This document shows, in pieces, positions 1-6,218 of a stretch of 12,361 nt of DNA. The notes under the pieces are model-generated. The model worked only from the letters and a program-made list of their open reading frames with translations, made no database searches and was not told the DNA's origin. This DNA is from DATLAN01 sp035527455. Lineage in GTDB: Bacteria; Planctomycetota; Planctomycetia; Pirellulales; Thermoguttaceae. A program made the translations under genes and the position numbers. Every line of letters begins with the position of its first letter. Positions within the stretch are counted from its first letter, which is position 1. The stretch covers positions 1 to 12,361 of the forward strand of contig DATLAN010000679.1 in the NCBI GenBank assembly GCA_035527455.1, written 5' to 3'.

Positions 1-654
1 AGCATGAGTCTGGAACGGCGGCGGATGCTCAAGGCGTTGGGGGCCGAACTGATTCTCACGCCGGCGGCGGAGGGCATGCCCGGGGCCGTGCGAAAGGCCG
101 AACAACTGGTCGCCCAAAACCCCAATTACTACATGCCGCAGCAGTTCAAGAATCCGGCCAATCCCGAGATCCACCGCAAGACCACCGCCGAGGAAATCTG
201 GCGAGACACGGACGGGGCCGTGGACGTCGTGGTCAGCGGCGTGGGCACCGGCGGGACGATCACGGGCGTGGGCGAAGTGCTCAAGTCGCGCAAGCCGGAG
301 GTGTGGATGGTCGCCGTCGAGCCGGCCAACAGCCCGGTGATCACCCAGTGCCGTGCCGGCGACCCCTTAAGACCGGGCAAACACACGATCCAAGGGATCG
401 GCGCCGGCTTCATCCCCGACGTGCTCAACGTGGACGTGATCGACGAGGTCGTCCAAGTCAAGGACGACGACGCGTTCAATACGGCCCGCGTGCTGGCCAA
501 AGAGGAAGGGCTGATGTGCGGGATCAGCTCCGGGGCGGCGGCCTGGGCGGCGTTGGAAGTTGCCCGCCGAGAGGAGAATCGCGGCAAGCTGATCGTCGTG
601 ATCCTGCCCGACCTGGGTGAACGCTACCTGTCGACGCGGCTCTATCCGGAGTGA
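1..654 (+). CDS. cysK: Cysteine synthase (O-acetylserine sulfhydrylase), 5'-truncated by the window edge
   Basis: This enzyme makes L-cysteine from O-acetylserine and sulfide using PLP in the cytoplasm. The reading frame is open from base 1, and the first ATG (4-6) is internal: the MSLERRR stretch is the conserved segment after the substrate loop of CysK. About 217 of roughly 310 residues are present. The PLP phosphate-binding loop GVGTGGTITG is at bases 238-267, followed by GIGAGFIP, by GISSGAA (the serine that contacts the pyridine nitrogen in this fold) and by the C-terminal LPDLGERYLST typical of CysK. The PLP lysine and the SGNTG loop lie in the missing N-terminal part. A strong hairpin terminator follows 35 bases after the stop. 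Cystathionine beta-synthase is a less likely alternative, because the protein ends right after the catalytic fold with no CBS domain. Confidence 0.93.
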   Translation, partial: SMSLERRRMLKALGAELILTPAAEGMPGAVRKAEQLVAQNPNYYMPQQFKNPANPEIHRKTTAEEIWRDTDGAVDVVVSGVGTGGTITGVGEVLKSRKPEVWMVAVEPANSPVITQCRAGDPLRPGKHTIQGIGAGFIPDVLNVDVIDEVVQVKDDDAFNTARVLAKEEGLMCGISSGAAAWAALEVARREENRGKLIVVILPDLGERYLSTRLYPE

Positions 655-689
655 AGTCGGTCGTTGGAAACCGTCACAAGACAACAATA

Positions 690-730
690 AAGCGGTCCAT
701 CCGGCGATCGGATGGACCGCTTGCTTGTTT
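690..730. terminator. Intrinsic hairpin terminator after cysK, possibly bidirectional
   Basis: A perfect 14-base stem (690-703 with 709-722) encloses a 5-base loop and is followed on the + strand by GCTTGTTTT. On the - strand the stem is followed by a weaker run (TTATTGTTGT). It lies 35 bases after the cysK stop and 61 bases beyond the end of the convergent cysteine-rich gene, so it could end transcription from both sides. Confidence 0.85.
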
Positions 731-790
731 TGCAAGAGGGTGTGCTCAAACCCGGATCCTGTCTCGGTCCGGGGCTCTTGGAATCATGTT

Positions 791-1450
791 CTAGGTGCAA
801 GCCGGTTCGCAAGCGGGCTCGCAGGCCGGTTCGCAGCAGCCCTTGCCGAAAATCCGGCGTGCCTTCAACCCACCGAACAGACCGCAACGCGGCTTGCCGC
901 ACGGATCGCAGGCGGGTTCGCAAGCCGGTTCGCAAGCGGGCTCGCAGGCCGGTTCGCAGCAGCCCTTGCCGAAAACCTGGCGTCCCTTCAGCCGCCCGAA
1001 CAGCCCGCAACGGGGCTTGGCGCACGGATCGCAGGCCGGTTCACAGGCGGGCTCGCAAGCGGGCTCGCAAGCCGCCGGCTCGCAGCACTCGACCTTGCAC
1101 GCCCGGCGGACCTTCAGCTTCGCAAACAGCCCGCAACGCGGCTTGGCGCAGGGATCGCAGGCCGGCTCGCAGGCCGGTTCGCACGCGGGTTCGCATGCCG
1201 GTTCGCAGCCGGCCTTCGCACGGCATGCGAACAGACCCGCGAACAATCCACCGCGGGGCTTGCCGCACGGATCGCAGGCCGGCTCGCAAGCCGGTTCACA
1301 GGCGGGTTCGCAGGCCGCCGGTTCGCAACAGGCCGGCTCGCAACAGGCCGGCCCGCCGAACCGGGAGAACAAACCGGCTTGGGCACTGGAGACGCTCACC
1401 GCCAACAGCACAGCGGCCGTGATCCCCAGCAACAGGAAACGACGTTTCAT
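791..1450 (-). CDS. Secreted modular cysteine-rich repeat protein (CEPA repeats)
   Basis: This is an exported protein of unknown function. Residues 1-25 form a clear Sec signal peptide (MKRR, then a hydrophobic core, cleaved after AQA). The mature part of about 194 residues holds about 39 cysteines in four modules of about 40 residues. Each module is a run of three to five CEPA tetrapeptides, then CDPC, then (G/A)KPR(C/G)GLF, then a short basic linker such as GRLKGRQVFGKG. GLF recurs near residues 26, 68, 107, 149 and 190. The start is firm: AAGGAG sits 8 bases upstream of the ATG. There are no membrane segments after the signal peptide and no known catalytic motif. Planctomycetes are known for cysteine-rich cell-wall proteins, but the YTV motif of that described family is absent. 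Metal binding or a disulfide-linked envelope role is inference. The codons and signal peptide argue that this strand, not the equally open opposite frames, is coding. Confidence 0.82.
   Translation of the reverse strand: MKRRFLLLGITAAVLLAVSVSSAQAGLFSRFGGPACCEPACCEPAACEPACEPACEPACDPCGKPRGGLFAGLFACRAKAGCEPACEPACEPACEPACDPCAKPRCGLFAKLKVRRACKVECCEPAACEPACEPACEPACDPCAKPRCGLFGRLKGRQVFGKGCCEPACEPACEPACEPACDPCGKPRCGLFGGLKARRIFGKGCCEPACEPACEPACT
794..1345. repeat. Nested tandem repeats inside the cysteine-rich gene
   Basis: At DNA level the gene is a two-level tandem repeat. A 12-base unit (one CEPA tetrapeptide) sits inside a module of about 120-126 bases. For example, the stretch around GCAGCAGCCCTTGCCGAAAA near 835 recurs near 958. 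The repeats keep several frames open on both strands, which explains the long spurious ORFs here. Such arrays can change copy number by slippage and can be collapsed by short-read assembly. Confidence 0.8.
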
Positions 1451-1742
1451 GGGAGGTACTCCTTGTTAGGAAAAACCGTGTCGGATACTTGCGCAATATA
1501 GCGCAGGTAAGGATTCTAGGTCGAATCTAACCGTTGCTATCGACGGGAAACCAAACTGTTCTTAACCAGACGGCCTAGTTTCGCCATAACTCGCACATTC
1601 CAAGGCCGGCTGTAATACTCGGTCGGGTTGTATCGAATCTGCCAGGCCGAGAGAGGCAAGGACTCCGAACGGCAGTTACGACGGTCCATCGAGGCGATTC
1701 CCGTAACCTACGGTTGAACAGTCACCTAAGCCGGAATTCTCC
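1451..1742. other. Divergent intergenic region, no gene seen
   Basis: This is the shared upstream region of the cysteine-rich gene (-) and the HPt gene (+). It is less GC-rich than its neighbours and has no convincing ORF. A small inverted repeat, TGCGC-AATATA-GCGCA, lies at 1490-1505, 40 bases upstream of the cysteine-rich gene's start, where an operator could be. This is suggestive only. I could not find a sigma70-type promoter that I would defend for either gene. Confidence 0.4.
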
Positions 1743-2075
1743 ATGAGTCAATCGAACAGCCTAACCGAACTGGTCTATTCCAGCTTGGGCGCCGATCCGG
1801 ATCTGGCCAAAATCGTCGAGATGTTCGTTGAAGAAATGCCCGATCGGATCGCCAGGTTGCTCGATCTGTACGAGTCGGCCGATTGGGAAGAATTGCGGCG
1901 CACGGCCCACCAACTCAAGGGTGCGGCGGGCAGCTACGGGTTCGACCCGATCTCTCCGTGTGCGGCCCGGCTGGAAAAGGCCGTTCGGGGAGAGGCTCCA
2001 GAAGATCAGATCCGCCATGCGGTCGATGAACTCGTGGACCTCTGCCGCCGGGCAACCAGCGGCGCGCCGACGTAA
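1743..2075 (+). CDS. Stand-alone HPt (histidine phosphotransfer) domain protein
   Basis: This cytoplasmic protein is likely to relay phosphoryl groups between a hybrid histidine kinase and a response regulator. The whole 110-residue protein is one HPt four-helix bundle. The motif AHQLKGAAGSYGF carries the phospho-accepting His56, with the Lys59-Gly60 that normally follow it. The preceding segment (FVEEMPDRIARLLDL) and the following one (CAARLEKAV) match the helices that flank the site in Hpt proteins (PF01627). There is no kinase, receiver or output domain in the chain and none in the neighbouring genes, so its partners must be encoded elsewhere. The ATG start gives a full-length domain. The ribosome binding site is weak (GGAA about 6 bases upstream). 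A long palindrome begins three bases after the stop. Confidence 0.88.
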   Translation: MSQSNSLTELVYSSLGADPDLAKIVEMFVEEMPDRIARLLDLYESADWEELRRTAHQLKGAAGSYGFDPISPCAARLEKAVRGEAPEDQIRHAVDELVDLCRRATSGAPT

Positions 2076-2077
2076 GC

Positions 2078-2234
2078 TGTAGGCCGGAACAAGCGCAGCG
2101 CAGTTCCGGCACGTGGCTCCGGCACGTGGCTTCGGCACGTGGCTTCATGCACGTGGCTTCATGCGCCACTTTCCGCATCAGATGCCGGAACTGCGCTGCG
2201 CTTGTTCCGGCCTACACATCTTGTTCCGGCCTAC
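2078..2234. repeat. Long inverted repeat with a tandem-repeat core (palindrome A)
   Basis: Perfect 34-base arms at 2078-2111 and 2183-2216 (beginning TGTAGGCCGGAACAAGCGCA) enclose 71 bases. The loop is mostly four tandem copies of a 13-14 base unit, ACGTGGCTTC plus GGC or ATGC (2111-2123, 2124-2136, 2137-2150, 2151-2164). The outer 15 bases of the right arm (2201-2215) are repeated directly at 2220-2234. The element fills the gap between the convergent HPt and TlpA genes and could fold as a terminator for both. It has the look of a dispersed repeat family, not of a gene-specific terminator. Confidence 0.9.
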
Positions 2235-2248
2235 TTATCTCACGCACT

Positions 2249-4705
2249 TCAGCGATTCTGCTGAATGGAAAACGCCTCCAGCCCGTTGTCCGAGGCGATA
2301 ATCAGCATCGGCCGGCCGGCCGATTCGGCCGTGGCCAGTCCGGTCAACGCCGTGCCGTAATGGAACCGGTCGATCAGCTTCCCGTCAGCCGCAAGGACGT
2401 GGATCGATCCGTCGGACCCCGGCAGAAGCCATTGGCTTTGAGCACCGACAAAAAGTCGGCCGGGCACGATCCGCTCGATCGGTTTCTCGTGGACGTCCGG
2501 CGGAAGGTCATGACTCCAAAGTTCGTTTCCTTGCAGGTCCAGCCCGATCACCCGGTTATCGCCCGGCTTACCGAGTCCCAAGGCACACAGCTCGGGCTGG
2601 CCGTCTCCGGTGAGATCGGCGGCCGTGACCCAGCGGAGGAACTGTCCGGCAACGGCGACTTGTCGTTGCAGTTTCAGCGTATCCTCGGCGTCGATGGCAT
2701 CGATCACGGCCAGCGCCCCGGTGTTGTTGGTACACAGCAATTGGCGGCGTCCCTGGGCGTCCGGTCCGCCGACGGCGATTTGCGAAACGTCGGCCACGGA
2801 ACGGTTATACGCCAGGCGTTTTCCCTCCAGCGAGACCTCCTGCACGCCGACCACGCCCCAGTAGCCGACGTACGCCCGGATCTGGCCCGTGCCTCGCAAG
2901 TCGGCCAGTCTGACGTCGGCGATTCCCTGGTGCTTGTTCTCGAGAGCATCTGGGGGATAACTGACGAGCAACTCGAAGTTCTCGTCCATCAGGTGGCACC
3001 GTTGTTGGGCGGAGAGCAAGGCGAAGGCGGCATAGTATCTCTTGCCGTCGCTTCCGGCCGCCGTCCGCAACGCGCTGATGATTTCCGACGGGTCGATCTC
3101 CGGCTCGTGACGCGCGATCAACTTCCCGTCAAGCCCCACTTCGGCGATCGATTTCCAGGCGTCGACGACCAGAATCCGCGGGGAACCGTCGCTGGGCCCG
3201 ACGACCAGGACGTTGCCCGGGGACTTTACGTCGGGCGATTTCCACAGCGGGACGAGTTCGAACGTCGCCGGCTCGCTGCGCGGTGCGATCTCCACCTTGG
3301 GAAGCTCGAATTCCTCGGTCGCGGTCCGATCGCCGCCTTCTTCGGCGGCCTTGGCCAGATAGATGTCTTCGCCGCCGAGCAGCCGGTCGAGTTTCTTCGT
3401 CAAGGACTGCGGCATTTGCGGGTCGAGTCCGAGGACGAAGTCCTGAACTACCCCTTTGCCGTCGATGATGAAGGTGGCGGGAATGCCGGCGACTTCGAAC
3501 ACGTTGAGCATGTTCTCGTCGAGGTCGCGGACGATCGGCAGTTCCACGCCCCACTCGTCGAGTTTCTCTTGCAGGACCTTGTTCTCCATCTCTTTCGCGT
3601 CGACGCTGACGGCCAAGAAGACGACTTCCTCGTTGTCCTTGTATTGCTGATAGGCCTCCTGGAACTTGGGCAAGCCCTCGCGACAAGGCTGGCACCACGT
3701 CGCCCAGAAGTCCAGCACGACGGTCTTGCCGGCCAGCGAATCGCGCGTGACCTGGTTCCCTTCCGCGTCGACCAGCGCGAACTCGCCGATCTGCTTGCCC
3801 AGCAGTCTGTTCGGATCCAGCGGCACCAGAGCGTCTACGATCTTCATGCCCTCGGGCAGCTCGAATGCGAACGCCGTGGATTCCACTTCCGCGTCGAGCC
3901 GGGCACCTTCGAAATCGGCGACCAACGAGACGGCTTCCAGCTCGGTGCCGGTTCTCGCTTCGATGGCCCGTTTCATGGCGTCGGTCGGAAAGACCAGCCG
4001 TCGCAAGACGTGCGTCTGTTGGTCGATCCAGAACACGAAGGTCCCGTGGGGATGTTCGACCCGGACGCGGTCGTATTGACGGTCGCCGATCTTTCCCGGT
4101 TCGTCCATCACCGGCTGCTTCGCCTCGGCCAGAAGGATCTCCAGCGGTTCTTCCTCCAACAGCAGCACCAGTGACGGCACGACCTCCGGAACCATCTGGT
4201 CCTTGAGGCTTGGCGGCAAGATTTGCTCGTTGTAGATCTCGGGCATGCTCAGTTCGGCCGGGGCCGGCTTCTCCAGGATCTTGCCGGGAATCCGATCGTT
4301 CCAAGCGTGCAACAGCCGGCCGTCCGAGACGACCGCCAGTTCGTGCATGGCCAGGCGGATCTTGTCGGGCCGAACCAGGGTGAGCGAGAACGGGCTCCAC
4401 CGGCTCCACCCCTCGTCGTCCGGCTCGATCAGGAAGCGAACGGTGCCGGCGTCTTCGTAGCTGGTCGCCTGTTGGTAGGCGGCGGCCATCTTGGCGAGCA
4501 GTTGCTCGGCCTCGCCCGGCTCGCCTTTCGCTTCAGGTGGTTGCGCGGCGATCTGTTGTTCTTCGGCCGGCGTCTTCTCCTCGACGGGTGTCTTGGCCGG
4601 CTTGCACCCCGCGGCGAGGACCAACCCCCAAGCAAGCAACATCGTCAGCAGACCGCCCAGCATTCGGTCTTGCATGAGAAAACGAGGTTTTGGTGAACGG
4701 GTCAT
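2249..4705 (-). CDS. Lipoprotein with LolA/DUF2092-like, TlpA thioredoxin and C-terminal propeller-like domains
   Basis: This is an 818-residue envelope protein, probably a thiol-disulfide oxidoreductase. Residues 11-34 are a lipoprotein signal ending LAAGC (lipid-bearing Cys34), followed by a Pro/Glu-rich linker. Residues about 65-290 resemble the LolA-like/DUF2092 beta-sheet fold (AYQQATSYEDAGTVRF, later FVFWIDQQTHVLRR). Residues about 300-445 are a TlpA/AhpC-TSA thioredoxin domain with FWATWCQPC (Cys338, Cys341) and the cis-proline loop GIPATFIID (Pro409). Residues about 485-818 are beta-rich and contain DLTGDGQPEL, an FG-GAP/VCBS-like calcium-loop motif, which suggests a propeller. I chose the start at 4705: the signal peptide begins there with GAGAG upstream. 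The frame stays open to 4960 only by reading through an intergenic palindrome, which I regard as artefact. The substrate is unknown. Confidence 0.88.
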   Translation of the reverse strand: MTRSPKPRFLMQDRMLGGLLTMLLAWGLVLAAGCKPAKTPVEEKTPAEEQQIAAQPPEAKGEPGEAEQLLAKMAAAYQQATSYEDAGTVRFLIEPDDEGWSRWSPFSLTLVRPDKIRLAMHELAVVSDGRLLHAWNDRIPGKILEKPAPAELSMPEIYNEQILPPSLKDQMVPEVVPSLVLLLEEEPLEILLAEAKQPVMDEPGKIGDRQYDRVRVEHPHGTFVFWIDQQTHVLRRLVFPTDAMKRAIEARTGTELEAVSLVADFEGARLDAEVESTAFAFELPEGMKIVDALVPLDPNRLLGKQIGEFALVDAEGNQVTRDSLAGKTVVLDFWATWCQPCREGLPKFQEAYQQYKDNEEVVFLAVSVDAKEMENKVLQEKLDEWGVELPIVRDLDENMLNVFEVAGIPATFIIDGKGVVQDFVLGLDPQMPQSLTKKLDRLLGGEDIYLAKAAEEGGDRTATEEFELPKVEIAPRSEPATFELVPLWKSPDVKSPGNVLVVGPSDGSPRILVVDAWKSIAEVGLDGKLIARHEPEIDPSEIISALRTAAGSDGKRYYAAFALLSAQQRCHLMDENFELLVSYPPDALENKHQGIADVRLADLRGTGQIRAYVGYWGVVGVQEVSLEGKRLAYNRSVADVSQIAVGGPDAQGRRQLLCTNNTGALAVIDAIDAEDTLKLQRQVAVAGQFLRWVTAADLTGDGQPELCALGLGKPGDNRVIGLDLQGNELWSHDLPPDVHEKPIERIVPGRLFVGAQSQWLLPGSDGSIHVLAADGKLIDRFHYGTALTGLATAESAGRPMLIIASDNGLEAFSIQQNR

Positions 4706-4743
4706 GAAAGATCTCTCTTGGCAATCGGAGACGACATCGATTT

Positions 4744-4818
4744 GTAGCCGGATTCGCAAGAATTCGGGCCATTTCGCGTGAAACTGGGCAACACCCGAAT
4801 TCTTGCGAATTCGGCTAC
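4744..4818. repeat. Long inverted repeat in the divergent region (palindrome B)
   Basis: Arms 4744-4768 and 4794-4818 are 25 bases long and match at 24 positions. The one difference (4751 against 4811) would be a G-U pair in + strand RNA, so the transcript could pair along the full arm. Each arm contains AATTCGCAAGAATTC-like sequence, itself close to a palindrome. The loop is 25 bases. It lies upstream of both the TlpA-like and the LarA-like gene. The sequence is unrelated to palindrome A. Confidence 0.88.
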
Positions 4819-4881
4819 CATCCGGCTGAAGTGCCACCGAAATCGTAACATGCCGCGGGCCCTGGCGTAAACTTCGACTTC

Positions 4882-4909
4882 TTGACCCCGACTCGATTAG
4901 GCGGATAAT
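4882..4909 (+). promoter_or_regulatory. Predicted sigma70-type promoter for the LarA-like/yggS/yggU cluster
   Basis: TTGACC (4882-4887) and GATAAT (4904-4909) are separated by 16 bases. Each hexamer matches the consensus at five of six positions. Transcription would begin near 4916, leaving a leader of about 48 bases before the ATG at 4964. This is a pattern match only. Confidence 0.55.
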
Positions 4910-4963
4910 AGGAAGGTCCATGATGTGTTTTACTGGATTGCCTTGTTTCCGCAGTTTCACTCG

Positions 4964-6184
4964 ATGGCCATTTTACGATACGGGGCCGATCGGTCCGTCC
5001 AGCTCGAGTTTGCCGAGGGGGTATTCCCGGTGGAGTGCCATGCGCCCCGCGGGGAGCCGGTGGCCGATGTGGCAGCGGCCGTAACCGAAGCGCTGGCCGC
5101 CCCGCTCGGCTATCCTCCGCTGGCCCGGAGCACCACTCCGGGAGATCGCATCGTCCTGGCGTTGGATCGAGATATTGCCCAAGTGGCTCAGATTACCGCG
5201 TCGGTGATTGGCGCGTTTGTGAAAGCCGGTGTCGATCCCGACGGGATTTCCGTCCTTCGGCCGCCGGCCAACTCACAGACCCCGCTCGACGATCCGTGCC
5301 GGTTGCTCGAAGAGCCGTTGCGGGAGCGGATCGGCGTGTACACCCACGAGCCGGACAACCGGGACGTGCTGGCCTATCTGACCGCCGCCGATTCCGGCGA
5401 GCCGATCCTCGTGCACCGGGCGATCCACGACGCCGATCTGGTGCTGCCGATCGGTTGTCTGCACGACGACGCGGCGGCCGGCTATTACGGCATCCACACG
5501 CCGGTCTTTCCCGCGTTTTCCGACCAGAAGACCCAACGGCGGTTCCGCCCGCTCGGTTCGCTCGATGTGGGCGGCGACACCAAGGCCCGGCTGACGGCGG
5601 AGGTCGATCAGGTGGCCTGGCTGTTGGGGATCAACTTCACGATCCAACTGGTTCCGGCAGCCGGCGACGGGGTGCTGCACGTATTGGCCGGCGAGAGCGA
5701 AGCGGTCCGCCGCCGCGGCCGGCAGTTGTACGGCGAGGCGTGGAGTTGCCAGGCACCGCAACAAGCCAGCCTGGTCGTGGCCGCCATCGAAGGCGATGCG
5801 AGTCAACAGACCTGGGAGAACTTCGGGCGTGCCTTGCAGTCGGCCGCGGCACTGGTGGAAGACGGCGGGTCGATCGCCGTTTGTTGTCGCTTGACGGGCG
5901 AACTCGGGCCGGCGATGCAGCAGATGGCGGGTGCCCGGTCGCGCGACGCCGCCCTGCACCGGATCGGCAAGGAGCGCCCTCTGGATGCCCTGCCCGCCGC
6001 TCAGCTCGCTCGTGCTTTGGACCGCGCCAAGGTCTATCTGCTCAGCGGGCTGGATCCGTCGCTGGTCGAGGAGATGGACATGATCCACGTGGCGGCGGAC
6101 GAAGAGCTGATTCGGCTCGTCCGGCATCACCCGTCGTGCATCCTCTTGTCCAACGCCGCCCGCGCGATGATCGTCCCCCCGTAG
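4964..6184 (+). CDS. LarA-like (lactate racemase N-terminal domain, DUF2088) protein, probably non-racemase
   Basis: The 406-residue protein has the layout of the nickel-pincer lactate racemase LarA: an opening RYG segment, AAPLGYPPLA, GDRIVLALDRD at the edge of a Rossmann-like fold, then HDADLVLPIG and AGYYGIHTPVFPAF. The LarA catalytic motifs are not where expected. The DxTRP segment reads DRDIAQ (69-74), the GTHR segment reads RPPAN (99-103), and the AGYSGGRK segment carrying the cofactor lysine reads AGYYGIHT (172-179). So the fold looks kept while the nickel-cofactor site is lost; the true role is unknown. Start choice: ATG 4964 gives the family N-terminus and a sensible leader from the predicted promoter. 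GTG 4925 has GGAAGG 8 bases upstream and would add 13 residues, but that site would lie at the predicted transcription start. It is followed 34 bases later by yggS. Confidence 0.72.
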   Translation: MAILRYGADRSVQLEFAEGVFPVECHAPRGEPVADVAAAVTEALAAPLGYPPLARSTTPGDRIVLALDRDIAQVAQITASVIGAFVKAGVDPDGISVLRPPANSQTPLDDPCRLLEEPLRERIGVYTHEPDNRDVLAYLTAADSGEPILVHRAIHDADLVLPIGCLHDDAAAGYYGIHTPVFPAFSDQKTQRRFRPLGSLDVGGDTKARLTAEVDQVAWLLGINFTIQLVPAAGDGVLHVLAGESEAVRRRGRQLYGEAWSCQAPQQASLVVAAIEGDASQQTWENFGRALQSAAALVEDGGSIAVCCRLTGELGPAMQQMAGARSRDAALHRIGKERPLDALPAAQLARALDRAKVYLLSGLDPSLVEEMDMIHVAADEELIRLVRHHPSCILLSNAARAMIVPP

Positions 6185-6218
6185 CCGCTCGCGGCTTCGC
6201 AACCCCACACGAAAAACC

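Noticed and set aside
794..1345. Possible CRISPR or minisatellite without coding function
   Set aside because: The periodicity is a multiple of three, the frame encodes a signal peptide plus regular modules, and there is a ribosome site.
617..1501. Long + strand frames (294, 236 and 224 codons) over the cysteine-rich gene
   Set aside because: Tandem repeats whose unit is a multiple of three keep all frames open. Only the - strand frame has a signal peptide and a good ribosome site.
2126..4174. 682-codon open frame on the + strand opposite the TlpA-like gene
   Set aside because: No signal peptide or domain motif; it begins inside palindrome A and mirrors the codon structure of the real gene on the - strand. 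High GC keeps antisense frames open.
4925..4963. GTG start adding 13 residues to the LarA-like protein
   Set aside because: Not preferred, because the predicted promoter would place transcription start at its ribosome site and the family N-terminus matches ATG 4964. Kept as a live alternative.
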